Positions 17,024-27,544 of a DNA stretch of 64,000 nt are shown here, piece after piece; the first letter of the stretch is position 1; every line of letters starts with the position of its first letter. This DNA is from Sva-07 sp963715825. Lineage in GTDB: Bacteria; Actinomycetota; Acidimicrobiia; Acidimicrobiales; Ilumatobacteraceae. The position numbers and the translations under genes are program-made. The notes under the pieces are model-generated. The model was not told the DNA's origin. It made no database searches and saw only the letters and a list, made by a program, of their open reading frames with translations. The stretch is from NCBI GenBank assembly GCA_963715825.1, contig CAVQSI010000006.1, forward strand, positions 62,001-126,000, written 5' to 3'.

Positions 17024-17758
17024 ATGAGCGCATCAGACATCTCTCTCGCCGGAACTTCTTCGACCCGTGGTCGTCAGCGATCCACCGTCGTGTCCGCCGT
17101 CCGTGCGGTCGTGGTCGGAGCCGCCGTGACTGCGGCAACCGTCGTCGGAACGTTGGCCGTCGCCGACGACACCGCATCTGCCGACATGGTCGCCGTATCA
17201 GGTCCGTTGGCCACCAACGCCATGGCGCCCGTCGTCACCACCTCGGCCCGCCAGGCACTCGACAGCTACGACCGGTGGATGGCCACCGACGATGCGAGCG
17301 CGCAGCGCTCGTTCGTCTGGTTCCGTACACAGACCGCCCAGTACGCCGCAATCGAGTTGGGCTACCCCCGCGACGAGATGGTCGAGGCGTGGGCGGCGAC
17401 GCCGGTCGAGCATCAGCTCGCCGTGCTGGCCGCCATGACGCAGGTCGGCGTGCCGTACCGCACGAACACCAGCCAGGAGGGCGTCGGTTTCGATTGCTCC
17501 GGCCTCACGACGTTTGCCTGGGCCCGCGCCGGGTTCTCGCTGACCCGCCAGTCCAGCGCCCAGATCCGCGAAGCGTCTCCGCTCGATCGAGCCAGCGCTC
17601 GGGCCGGCGATCTGGTGCAGTACCCCGGTCACGTGATGATGTACCTCGGCGTGGGCGACGCGGTGATCCACTCCGTGCAGCGAGGCCGCACCGTCGAACT
17701 CGACACGATCAGCCCCCGCCGGGCCAACTCCGTCCGCTTCGGCGACCCGACCGTCTGA
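17024..17758 (+). CDS. NlpC/P60 family cell-wall peptidase, exported
   Basis: Predicted secreted peptidoglycan endopeptidase of 244 residues. The N-terminus has a twin-Arg-poor signal with hydrophobic stretch AVVVGAAVTAATVVGTLAVA ending near residue 48. A helical spacer follows, then a C-terminal NlpC/P60 domain with catalytic Cys in VGFDCSGLTTFAW, His in YPGHVMMYLG and a third polar residue in IHSVQRGRTVELD. It would cut D-gamma-glutamyl-mesodiaminopimelate-type stem peptides. ATG at 17024 gives the proper signal; the frame is open upstream to 16961. It is monocistronic behind a repeat-rich promoter region. Confidence 0.85.
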   Translation: MSASDISLAGTSSTRGRQRSTVVSAVRAVVVGAAVTAATVVGTLAVADDTASADMVAVSGPLATNAMAPVVTTSARQALDSYDRWMATDDASAQRSFVWFRTQTAQYAAIELGYPRDEMVEAWAATPVEHQLAVLAAMTQVGVPYRTNTSQEGVGFDCSGLTTFAWARAGFSLTRQSSAQIREASPLDRASARAGDLVQYPGHVMMYLGVGDAVIHSVQRGRTVELDTISPRRANSVRFGDPTV

Positions 17759-17797
17759 CGTCGTTCCCGCACCCCCCTCACGGCCGCGCACCCCTCC

Positions 17798-17995
17798 GCG
17801 ATGAGCGAAGGGTGGCGTATGCGCCCCGTTGCCTCATCGCCGAGTGGGATGGTTGGTCGGCGATGAGCGAAGGGTGCCGTATGCGCCCCGTTGCCTCATC
17901 GCCGCCAGGTCGCGCCGGCGAGGGAAGCGCCAGCGACGAGCCGGAGCGAGGCCGACCTCGATCGTCGCGTTCCGACCTGCGGTGAGGCCGAGCAA
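17798..17995. repeat. Family A repeat locus 1: two 62-bp hairpin units plus 3' module
   Basis: Two units start at 17798 and 17860 (period 62). Each carries GCGATGAGCGAA and the partly complementary TTGCCTCATCGC around a GC-rich centre. They are followed by a 43-bp module at 17915-17957 (beginning CCGGCGAGGGAAGCGCCAGC) and a tail GTGAGGCCGAGCAA ending at 17995, directly abutting the xdhC stop. The same 43-bp module occurs exactly at 59189-59231 on the other strand and nearly exactly at 40741-40782 and 59302-59344. No gene is seen in 17759-17996. Confidence 0.85.
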
Positions 17996-17996
17996 A

Positions 17997-18803
17997 CTAG
18001 GAATGAATGGCGCCGTCGCCGTCTCGGAGGGAGGGGACGTTGCGGCCGGTGCGGCGGGCGATCACTTCGGCACAGATCGACACGGCGGTCTCTTCGGGGG
18101 TGCGAGCACCGATGTCGAGCCCGATCGGTGACATCAGCCGGTCGAGTTCGTCCGGGGTGACACCGGCGTCGACGAGGCGTTCGGTGCGGCGTTCGTGGGT
18201 GGATCGGCTGCCCATCACGCCGATGTAGCCGACCTTCGTGGCGAGCGCTCCCTGGACGGCGGGGACGTCGAACTTGGGGTCGTGGGTGAGGATGCACACG
18301 GCGTCGCGGGGGCCGAGTTCGTGGCCGTGCTGCTCGAAGACGGGCGTGGGCCAGGTGACCTTGACCTCGTCGGCCATCGGGAATCGCCGACGCGTGGCGA
18401 ACACTTCCCGAGCGTCGCAGACGACGACGCGGTAGCCGAGCACTTTGGCCACCCGGGCGAGCGCGGCGGTGAAGTCGACGGCGCCGAAGATCCACATCTG
18501 CGGCGGCGGTGCGTGCGATTCGACGAAGACGCGCACGGTTGGTTGATCGACGAGATCCTCCGGTGTGGTCTGACCCTCGGGGCCGTAGTTCCGCACCCCG
18601 GACTGCGCTGCTTCGAGTTCTGCCAGTGCGTCGCGGGCGACGACCCGGTCGAGTTCGGGGTGCCCCAGCGTCCCGACGGGCGCCTGGTCGGGCTCGACGA
18701 GCAGCTTGGCGCCGACACGGGGTCCGTCGATCACCGTCGCCAACGCGACGGGCCGCTCGGCACGCAGCAGCGCGGCGTAGCGCTCGAAGATCGTGGTGGT
18801 CAC
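17997..18803 (-). CDS. XdhC-family maturation factor (CoxI + Rossmann domains)
   Basis: Protein of 268 residues for maturation of molybdenum hydroxylases; XdhC proteins bind and sulfurate the cofactor. The N-terminal part (PVALATVIDGPRVGAKLLV ... VGTLGHPELDRVV) is an XdhC/CoxI domain. The C-terminal part (IFGAVDFTAALARVAKVLGYRVVVCD; YIGVMGSRSTHERR; IGLDIGARTPEETAVSICAE) is the Rossmann XdhC_C domain. It overlaps the upstream short XdhC by four bases. Its stop codon immediately follows a family A repeat tail. Confidence 0.85.
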   Translation of the reverse strand: MTTTIFERYAALLRAERPVALATVIDGPRVGAKLLVEPDQAPVGTLGHPELDRVVARDALAELEAAQSGVRNYGPEGQTTPEDLVDQPTVRVFVESHAPPPQMWIFGAVDFTAALARVAKVLGYRVVVCDAREVFATRRRFPMADEVKVTWPTPVFEQHGHELGPRDAVCILTHDPKFDVPAVQGALATKVGYIGVMGSRSTHERRTERLVDAGVTPDELDRLMSPIGLDIGARTPEETAVSICAEVIARRTGRNVPSLRDGDGAIHS

Positions 18804-19117
18804 CAGTCGAGTTCCTCGATGTACAGATGGATCGTGCCGCCGCAGGTGAGGCCGACGGCGAAGGCTTCGTCGTCGGAGTACCCGAACGTGATCACGCCCG
18901 GCTCGCGTTCGCCGGCGAGGATCGACAACGCCTCGGCGACGACGGCACCCTCGACGCAGCCGCCGCTGACGCTGCCGGCCACTTCGCCGTCGTCGGTCAC
19001 GGCCATCGCTGCGCCCGGGTCGCGCGGGCCGGAGCCTTCGATGTCGACGACCCGGGCCACGGCGATGCGGTGGCCGGCGGTCTTCCAGCGGTCGATGTCA
19101 TCCAACAGGTCGTGCAT
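18800..19117 (-). CDS. Short XdhC/CoxI-domain protein (105 aa)
   Basis: Stand-alone XdhC/CoxI domain. It has DIEGSGPRDPGAAMAV, the invariant GSVSGGCVEGAV with its Cys, and GLTCGGTIHLYIEE with a second Cys. Both cysteines are the proposed cofactor ligands, and they are absent from the longer downstream XdhC's N-terminal domain, so the two probably act together. The ATG at 19115-19117 is 34 bp from the CoxE-like stop. It is co-directional with coxD and coxE. Confidence 0.86.
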   Translation of the reverse strand: MHDLLDDIDRWKTAGHRIAVARVVDIEGSGPRDPGAAMAVTDDGEVAGSVSGGCVEGAVVAEALSILAGEREPGVITFGYSDDEAFAVGLTCGGTIHLYIEELDW

Positions 19118-19151
19118 GCTCAGCTCCTCGAGGGTCCGATCAGGTGGGGAG

Positions 19152-20309
19152 TCATGTGTCGGCGATCACACGGGTCAGTTCCTCCATGGCGGCCACGGAA
19201 TGGCCCTCCACGAATCGGTCAACATAGGGCAGCGCCGCCGCCATTCCCCGCGCCAGCGGCGCGTAGCCGGGGGTGACCTTCAGCGGGTTGACCCAGATCA
19301 GCTGGTGCGTCACCCGCTGCAGTCGTTCCATCTCGGCGCCGAGTTCCTCGGGTTCGCCCCGATCCCACCCGTCGGAGAGGATGACGACGATCGAGTTGCG
19401 GGCGAGGCCGCGCACGCCCCACTGGTCGTTGAACTGGCGCAGTCCGGCACCGAGCCTGGTGCCACCGCTCCAGTCGGCGACCCGATCGCCCGCCGCCCGC
19501 ACGGCGATGTCGGGGTCGCGACTGGTGAGCTCGCGCGTGATGCGGGTGAGGCGGGTGCCGAGTGTGAACGCTTCGACCTTCTGGCGGCCGGCCACGGCAG
19601 CGTGGACGAATCGCAGCAACGCCCGCGCGTAGGGCTCCATCGATCCGCTGACGTCGAGCACCAGCACCAGCCGCCGCAGCCGTGGCGTCGGCGCCAGGTG
19701 GTGCCGTTCGATCGGCTCCCCACCGGCACGGATGGCCGAGCGCACCGTGCGGCGGATGTCGGGCATCGAGGTGCGCCGCGACGTGGGGCCTCGCCGCAGC
19801 GACGCGCGGGGCGCGCCGACGAGGCGCAGGTGGCTCATCAAGTCCTGGGCCTGGGCGAGTTCGTCGGGTGAGTAGTCGGCGAAGTCCTTGTGGCGCAGGA
19901 TCTCGGTGGCCGAGAACCGCAGTTCGATCACCTCGTCGTCGCCGCCATCGGCATCGTCGGCGCCGTCGGCCGAGTCGTCGTCGGTGTCGACGGCGATGGT
20001 GATCGACAGCGGCTCGTCGAGGGCCTCGTCGCCCCCGTTCGCGCGTCGCCCCTCGAAGAACACGGCGAACGCCCGGTCGTAGAGGGCGATGTCCTCCGCC
20101 CGGCGCACCAGCGTCGACCTGCCCACCCAGTACGTCGTGTCACGATCGTCGAGGCCGGTGGCGCAGAGGGCGGCGGCGAACGTGTGGGTGCAGCTCGTCG
20201 GCACGCTGAGGCCGAGCCCGCGCAGGATCTGGGTGAACGCCACCGCAATGTCGGCGGGCGACGCTGCGCTCGCAGGGAATCCTGGTGGCGGAGCGTCGAC
20301 GGCGTTCAC
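19152..20309 (-). CDS. coxE: CoxE-like VWA-domain protein
   Basis: CoxE-type protein of 385 residues. It has an N-terminal CoxE region and a C-terminal von Willebrand A domain with MIDAS motif VLDVSGSMEPY near residue 225 and SDGWDRGEPEEL further on. An acidic Asp-rich insert lies near residues 115-140. With the CoxD ATPase it forms the chaperone pair that inserts or repairs the copper-molybdenum or related active site of CO-dehydrogenase-family enzymes. The GTG at 20307-20309 overlaps the coxD stop by four bases (GTGA), which decides the start. The frame remains open upstream but only as antisense-type sequence. Confidence 0.87.
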   Translation of the reverse strand: MNAVDAPPPGFPASAASPADIAVAFTQILRGLGLSVPTSCTHTFAAALCATGLDDRDTTYWVGRSTLVRRAEDIALYDRAFAVFFEGRRANGGDEALDEPLSITIAVDTDDDSADGADDADGGDDEVIELRFSATEILRHKDFADYSPDELAQAQDLMSHLRLVGAPRASLRRGPTSRRTSMPDIRRTVRSAIRAGGEPIERHHLAPTPRLRRLVLVLDVSGSMEPYARALLRFVHAAVAGRQKVEAFTLGTRLTRITRELTSRDPDIAVRAAGDRVADWSGGTRLGAGLRQFNDQWGVRGLARNSIVVILSDGWDRGEPEELGAEMERLQRVTHQLIWVNPLKVTPGYAPLARGMAAALPYVDRFVEGHSVAAMEELTRVIADT

Positions 20310-21247
20310 GTCTCGTCGATGGTGAGCTGGCCGGGCACCTCGCGGTACGCGCGACCGGCGGCGATGGCCTGGTGGACGAGGTCGGCCACGCCGTGCTGTT
20401 CGACGCGTTGGCTGTCCTCGCGGTACTTCACGACGGTGCCGAGCGTGTTGGCCACGACGCGCTCGTCGAGTTCGGTCGCGCCGAGGCGGCCCAGCGCGGT
20501 TGCCCAGTCGATGGTCTCGGCGACGCCGGGCGGCTTGTACAACGACAAGCCGCGCAGCGTTTCGACGGCGCCCGCCACCTGTCGGGCGAGTTCGGACTCG
20601 ATGCCGGGCACGCGGAGCTTGACGATGGCCACCTCGCGCTCGAACCCCGGATGCTCGACCCAGTGGTAGAGGCACCGTCGCTTCAATGCGTCGTGGACGT
20701 CGCGGGTGCGGTTCGAGGTGAGGATCACGATCGGCGGCCGATCGGCGTGGAACACCCCGACTTCGGGGATCGTGATCTGGAAGTCGGACAGCACCTCGAG
20801 CAGGTACGCCTCGAACTCGTCGTCGGCGCGGTCGATCTCGTCGATCAACAACACCGGTGGCGGACCCTCGACCGGTTCGATCGCTCGCAGCAGCGCCCGC
20901 TTGATGAGGAACCGCTCGCCGTACAGCTCGGCTTCGAGTTCGTCGGCGGTGCGAGTGGTCGACTCGCCCGTGGCCTCGGTGGCACGCAAGTGCAGCAACT
21001 GACGCGCGTAGTCCCAGTCGTAGACGGCTTGCGACACGTCGATGCCCTCGTAGCACTGCAGGCGGATCAGCTGCCCGCCGGTGGCGGCCGCCAGCGTCTT
21101 GGCCAGCTCGGTCTTGCCGACGCCGGCCTCACCTTCGAGCAGCAGCGGACGATGCAACGTCATCGCCAGGAACACCGCCGTCGAGATCCCCTCATCGGGC
21201 AGGTAGCCGTGCCGCGAGAGTGCACCGGCGACGGTGTCAGGTGTCAT
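20306..21247 (-). CDS. coxD: CoxD-like MoxR AAA+ ATPase
   Basis: AAA+ ATPase of 313 residues. Walker A is EGEAGVGKT near residue 38, Walker B LLIDEIDRAD near 132, sensor 1 ILTSNRTRDVHDALKRRC near 172 with the Arg finger region. CYEGIDVSQAVYDWDYARQ is typical of CoxD-type MoxR proteins. It partners with the coupled CoxE VWA protein to mature molybdenum hydroxylases. The ATG at 21245-21247 is divergent from the glycogen debranching gene. Confidence 0.87.
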   Translation of the reverse strand: MTPDTVAGALSRHGYLPDEGISTAVFLAMTLHRPLLLEGEAGVGKTELAKTLAAATGGQLIRLQCYEGIDVSQAVYDWDYARQLLHLRATEATGESTTRTADELEAELYGERFLIKRALLRAIEPVEGPPPVLLIDEIDRADDEFEAYLLEVLSDFQITIPEVGVFHADRPPIVILTSNRTRDVHDALKRRCLYHWVEHPGFEREVAIVKLRVPGIESELARQVAGAVETLRGLSLYKPPGVAETIDWATALGRLGATELDERVVANTLGTVVKYREDSQRVEQHGVADLVHQAIAAGRAYREVPGQLTIDET

Positions 21248-21341
21248 CGCGATGACGCTACCGGAGGGCCCGACGCACGCAAGGAACGTGCGCGTCGTGT
21301 GACACCCGGTTGGCCGAACGGCATCGATTTTCGGGCATCAT

Positions 21342-23180
<1,839 letters not shown>

Positions 23181-23220
23181 GCCCGCACGACGTGCCCGGC
23201 GTCACGCCTCGCGATCACGT

Positions 23221-24660
23221 CTACGAGTCGAAGCCGAGGCCCATCCGGTCGAGGGTGCGCAGCCAGACGTTGCGCTTGCCGGTCCTGTCCTCTCGGTCGA
23301 GCGACCAGCGCGTGGCCTGGATGCCGATGAACCGGAACGGCTCGGGCGGGAACGGCAGTGGCTTGTCCTTGACGAAGTCGGTCTTCGTGGCGATGGACTT
23401 CCGGCCGTCCAACAGGTCGAGCATCGTCGACGCGGCGAACCGCGTCGCGGCAACCCCCAAGCCCGTGTAGCCGACGGCGTAGGCCACCCGGTTCGACATC
23501 GCCGAGCCGAAGAACACCGAGAACCTGGTGCTCGTGTCGATCGCCCCACCCCACGTGTGGGTGAACTTCACGTCGTCGAGTTGCGGGAACGTCTCGAAGA
23601 AGTGCCCCGACAGCTTCGCCCACGTCTCGGGCCGGCTCTCCTGCTCGGTCGACACCTTCGATCCCCAGAAGTAGATGGCGTCGTAGCCGCCCCACAGGAT
23701 CCGGTTGTCGGACGTGAGTCGGTAGTAGTGGAACTGGTTCGTGATGTCGGACAGCCCCTGGCGGCTGGCCCAGCCGATCCGATCGAGCTGCTCGCCCGAG
23801 AGCGGCTCGGTCACCAAGCAGTAGTCGTACACCGGCACCATGTACTGGCTGATCCGCTTCAGCAGCGGCTTGTCGGCGTTCGTGCCGAGTACCGCCTTCC
23901 CGCACCGGATCGTGCCGAGCGGCGTGACGACGGCGACGCCACGGCCGTCCTTGTCGACCGACGTCGCTCTGGTGTGCTCGTAGATCCGCACACCCAGTTC
24001 CTCGGCGACACGCTTGAGTTCCCAGGCCAGCTTCGCGGGATCGACCAGTGCCGCCCGACCCATCCGGAACAGTCCGCCGGTGTAGGTCGGCGAGTTCACC
24101 TCGGCGCGCATGGCGTCCTGATCGAGCCAGCGAACCTGCTGACCCATCGAGCGCAACAGATCGTGCTCCTCGCGCAGTTCGTCGAGGTACGACGGCGGAT
24201 GGTTGACGTGGGCAACGTCGATCACCCCGTTGCGTTCGTAGTCGCAGTCCATCGAGTACCGCTCGATCGCTGCTTCGATGTCGTTGAGGTTGAGCAGGCC
24301 GAGTTCCTCGAGCGTGTCGATCTCGTCGGCGTGACGGTCCATGCCGTTGCCGACACCGTGGGTGATGGAGGCCTCCATGAAGCCACCGTTGCGTCCGCTG
24401 GCGGCCCCACCGACCTCGCCCTTGTCGATCAGCACCACGTCACGCGAGGGATCGCGTTCCTTGGCGATCACCGCGGTCCACAACCCGGTGTAGCCGCCGC
24501 CGACGATGCACAGATCGCAGTGCTCGTCGCGCACCAACGTGGGGTTCGACTCGGGGATGTCCGCGCTCTCGAGCCAGAACGGATACGGCTCCGCGTCGGC
24601 GATTGCATCGAGTGCCCGCTGGGAGTAGTCGCCGTTCGCGGTGTGGTTGTCGTTGCTCAT
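23221..24660 (-). CDS. FAD-dependent amine oxidoreductase (DAO family)
   Basis: Flavoprotein of 479 residues. The dinucleotide-binding motif is DLCIVGGGYTGLWTAVIAKE near residue 49, and GRNGGF follows at about 90. The C-terminal FAD contact is YAVGYTGLGVAATRFAA. It resembles gamma-glutamylputrescine oxidase/glycine-oxidase-like enzymes that oxidise secondary amines in polyamine or amino-acid use. The substrate is not assignable. ATG at 24658-24660; it is divergent from the SDR gene 96 bp away, so the two may share a promoter region. Confidence 0.85.
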   Translation of the reverse strand: MSNDNHTANGDYSQRALDAIADAEPYPFWLESADIPESNPTLVRDEHCDLCIVGGGYTGLWTAVIAKERDPSRDVVLIDKGEVGGAASGRNGGFMEASITHGVGNGMDRHADEIDTLEELGLLNLNDIEAAIERYSMDCDYERNGVIDVAHVNHPPSYLDELREEHDLLRSMGQQVRWLDQDAMRAEVNSPTYTGGLFRMGRAALVDPAKLAWELKRVAEELGVRIYEHTRATSVDKDGRGVAVVTPLGTIRCGKAVLGTNADKPLLKRISQYMVPVYDYCLVTEPLSGEQLDRIGWASRQGLSDITNQFHYYRLTSDNRILWGGYDAIYFWGSKVSTEQESRPETWAKLSGHFFETFPQLDDVKFTHTWGGAIDTSTRFSVFFGSAMSNRVAYAVGYTGLGVAATRFAASTMLDLLDGRKSIATKTDFVKDKPLPFPPEPFRFIGIQATRWSLDREDRTGKRNVWLRTLDRMGLGFDS

Positions 24661-24756
24661 GATCTCACTGGCGGTGATCGTATCTGCCGCTCGAGCGCTG
24701 CTGTGTGTCCGCCGAACGGGTCGCCCGCCATCGGCGCGACCCCATACGGTGGTGGC

Positions 24757-25485
24757 ATGGAACTCGGGATCAGTGGCCGACGCGCCGCCGTGGCGGCAGC
24801 GACATCAGGGCTCGGGCTCGCATCGGCGGTCGCGCTCGCCGCCGAAGGAGTCCACGTGGCGATCTGCGGCCGCGACCCCGACCGCCTCGCGGCTGCGGCG
24901 GCGACGGTCGGGCACGGCTGCGTGCCCATCGAGGCCGATGTGTCGACCCCCGATGGTGCGGCCCGCTTCGTGGAGGAGGCTGCCGCTGCGCTCGGTGCGG
25001 TCGACATCCTCGTGCCCAACGCCGGTGGCCCGCCGCCGGGGACGTTCGCCTCGACGCCCGTCGACGCCTACCCGGCGGCGCTCGAGCTGAACCTGCTGTC
25101 GGTCGTGGCGATGTGCAAGGCCGCCGTGCCGGCGATGCAGGAGCGGCGCTGGGGCCGGGTCGTGGCGATCACCTCGCTGTCGGTGCGTCAGCCGATGGCG
25201 CAGCTGATCCTGTCGAACACCGCCCGCGCCGGCGCGACCGGCTTCCTGAAGACGCTGGCGCTCGAGGTGGCCCGCGACGGCGTCACCGTCAACAGCGTCC
25301 AGCCGGGCCTGCACCGCACGCCCCGGGTGACCGACCTCTACAGCGACGAACAGCAGGCGTCGATGCGGATGGGTGACGCGACCGACTTCGGCCAGGTGGT
25401 CGCGTTCCTGTGCGGTGAGCCGGCCAAGTTCACCACGGGGGTGCAGCTCCACGTCGACGGCGGCGACTACCTGGGCCTGCTCTGA
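24757..25485 (+). CDS. SDR-fold protein with altered catalytic residues
   Basis: Short-chain dehydrogenase/reductase fold of 242 residues. The N-terminus GRRAAVAAATSGLGLASAVAL is a variant of TGxxxGxG, and NAGGPPPG corresponds to the NNAG motif. After the conserved Ser (VVAITS), the positions expected to hold catalytic Tyr and Lys are Ser and Arg (LSNTARAG). The same SN..R pattern is known in an actinobacterial SDR subgroup annotated as FabG-like, so this is likely a subfamily trait. Whether it reduces ketones is uncertain. ATG at 24757 has GGTGG just upstream. Confidence 0.8.
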   Translation: MELGISGRRAAVAAATSGLGLASAVALAAEGVHVAICGRDPDRLAAAAATVGHGCVPIEADVSTPDGAARFVEEAAAALGAVDILVPNAGGPPPGTFASTPVDAYPAALELNLLSVVAMCKAAVPAMQERRWGRVVAITSLSVRQPMAQLILSNTARAGATGFLKTLALEVARDGVTVNSVQPGLHRTPRVTDLYSDEQQASMRMGDATDFGQVVAFLCGEPAKFTTGVQLHVDGGDYLGLL

Positions 25486-25516
25486 GGGCGAGCCCTGGAG
25501 CTCCGGCTGCGCAGCG

Positions 25517-26549
25517 TCAGGCTGCGTCCTGCGGGTTGGCGGCCAGATGGGCCGCAGCGTCGACCGGTTCGTCGAGCGACAGACCGACGGGGAGTCGCAC
25601 GGTGCCCGCCGACGACCCGAAGAACACCTGGAAGGCGTGGTAGCCGGGGTACAGCTCGGGTTCGTCGCGCAGGCTCTCGGCGTAGGCGGTGACCACGGCG
25701 ACGTAGCCGTCGTTCGGGTTGTACTGGAACAACGCGGCCGCCATGTCGTCGGGGGCACCGCTCTGCGCGAGGTAGGTCGCCGCGCCGATGATCGCATCGC
25801 GCGTCACCGTCGGGTCGCCGCTGCAGCACTCGGCCCACGTCGTCGGGAGGAACTGCATCGGGCCGACGGCGCCGGCGCTCGACACGCCTTGGATCCGACC
25901 CATGCGCGTCTCTTGCAGGTGGATCGCCGCGAGCCAGTACCACGGCACTCCGGTGAGTTGCTCGGCCTCGGCGTAGTGGGCGAGCAACGTGTCGATCGGC
26001 TCGGGCTCGACGATGGTCCACGCGGGCAGCTCGTCGGGAAGGGGTTGGGGCGGGCGTGACGCACTGCGTGCCTGGAGGAACTGCCGGGCCCGCACGATCT
26101 GCTCGATCGCCGGTCGGGCCGCAGGGTCGAGCGCGTCGAGCACCACCTCGTCGAGGTCGGGACGGTCGGAGAGATCCCGCAGCACGAGCTGATAGTCGAC
26201 CCCGGCGCGCTCGCGCTCGTCGTCGGAGGCGGCGGTGTCGACCATGGTCGCATGGCTCGCCGACAGCCGCTCGGCGAACCCGGCAGCGTCGAGCTCGGCG
26301 TCGAGGGTCGCTGGTGGTTCGTCGACATCGGACAACTCGGCGGCGGTGGTCGCCGTTGCCTCGCTGGCGGAGGTCGTGCTGGTGCTGGTGGTGCTCGGTG
26401 GTGGTGGTCGTGGTCGTGGCGGTGGTCGTCGTCGTGGCGTCGGTGGCGACGGTGACCGAGTCCTCGCCACCGTCGTCGGAACTGCATCCCGCGGCGATGA
26501 TGCCGACGGCCGTCAGCGCGGACAGGAGTCGGCGCGCCGGGGTCGTCAT
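25517..26549 (-). pseudogene. Lytic murein transglycosylase lipoprotein, one frameshift
   Basis: Peptidoglycan lytic transglycosylase anchored as a lipoprotein. From the ATG at 26547-26549 the first frame gives a signal with lipobox IAAGC (Cys22) and a Thr-rich linker. At the end of an ACC/ACG codon run (about 26396-26440) the frame must shift by one base to continue into STTSTSTTSASEA and the enzyme domain. There WYWLAAIHLQETRMGRIQG supplies the catalytic Glu and AGAVGPMQFLPTTW the SLT motif. The start overlaps the GT2 stop (ATGA). Removing one base restores a protein of about 343 residues. The shift may be an error in a repetitive tract or a real lesion. Confidence 0.75.
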
Positions 26550-27544
26550 GGCGCCGCGTCGTACTCGGCGCGCGAGGCCCGCAGTCGGAGGTCCTCGAGG
26601 ACCCGGCGGTTCGCCGCTTGGAGATCGGCCAGGAACGCCACTGCCCACAGCTGTGCTGCGAGCACGATCAGCCCGATCCCGCCGAGCAGGCTGGGCACAC
26701 GGCTGGTGTACTCCTCTTCGAACAGGTACAGGCCGAGCCAGCGCAGCAGCAGCACGGCACCGAGCACGAACGGCACGAGCCCGATCAGGAAGAAGAAGCG
26801 GAACGGCTTGTACAACGCGAAGCTGCGAATGATTGCCTGCGCGGACCGCCACACGTAGCGCGCACTGCTGCTGACCAGGCGCGACTCGCGTGTCTTGGGG
26901 TTGACGCCGATCGGCACCGACTCGATCGCGATGCCGTTCCAGCCGGCCTGGACGATGGTCTCCATCGTGTAGGTGTACTTGCCGAACACCTGCACCCGCA
27001 TCGCGGCATCGCGGGCGTAGGCACGGAATCCGCTCGCTGCGTCACGCACGCCGGTGCCGGAGAAGCGGCGCACGACGGAGCTCCCGAGACGCTGCAACAA
27101 CTTCTTCGTGCGCGAGAAGTCGTCGATCTCGCCGATCGGGCGTTCGCCGACGACCATGTCGGCACGCCCGGCCAACACCGGCGCAACGAGGTCGGGGATC
27201 GACGCGCCTTGGTACTGGTTGTCGGCGTCGGTGTTGACGATGACGTCGGCGCCGGCGCGCAGGCAGGCGTCGAGCCCGGTCATGAACGCGGCGGCGAGGC
27301 CGCGGTTGCGTCCGTGCGACACGATGTGGTCCACCCCGTGCGCCCGGGCGACCTCGACGGTCCGGTCGGTGCTGCCGTCGTCGATCACGAGCCACTCGAC
27401 CACGTCGACGCCCGGGAGTTCGCGCGGCAGGTCGGCCAGCGTCATCGGCAGGGTCTGTTCCTCGTTGAAGCACGGGACCTGGATGATCAGCTTGACCGGT
27501 CCAGCCGCTGGTCGGGTGGCGGTGGCCCCGCCGTCGTTCGACAT
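26546..27544 (-). CDS. Family 2 glycosyltransferase (polyprenyl-phosphate type)
   Basis: Protein of 332 residues with an N-terminal GT2 domain. QVPCFNEEQTLPMTL begins the fold, WLVIDDGSTDRT binds the nucleotide sugar, and VNTDADNQYQG carries the metal-binding DxD-like motif. Two C-terminal membrane helices follow (FFFLIGLVPFVLGAVLLL; GGIGLIVLAAQLWAVAF). This layout is that of dolichol/undecaprenyl-phosphate sugar synthases such as DPM/GtrB proteins. It would make lipid-linked sugar donors for membrane glycosyltransferases such as the GT-C-like protein upstream. The ATG is coupled by one base to the flippase-like gene's stop. Confidence 0.86.
   Translation of the reverse strand: MSNDGGATATRPAAGPVKLIIQVPCFNEEQTLPMTLADLPRELPGVDVVEWLVIDDGSTDRTVEVARAHGVDHIVSHGRNRGLAAAFMTGLDACLRAGADVIVNTDADNQYQGASIPDLVAPVLAGRADMVVGERPIGEIDDFSRTKKLLQRLGSSVVRRFSGTGVRDAASGFRAYARDAAMRVQVFGKYTYTMETIVQAGWNGIAIESVPIGVNPKTRESRLVSSSARYVWRSAQAIIRSFALYKPFRFFFLIGLVPFVLGAVLLLRWLGLYLFEEEYTSRVPSLLGGIGLIVLAAQLWAVAFLADLQAANRRVLEDLRLRASRAEYDAAP

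Noticed and set aside
25486..25516. Hairpin terminator between the convergent SDR and transglycosylase genes
   Set aside because: AGCC...GGCT and an inner GGAGCTCC exist, but the stem is short and interrupted.
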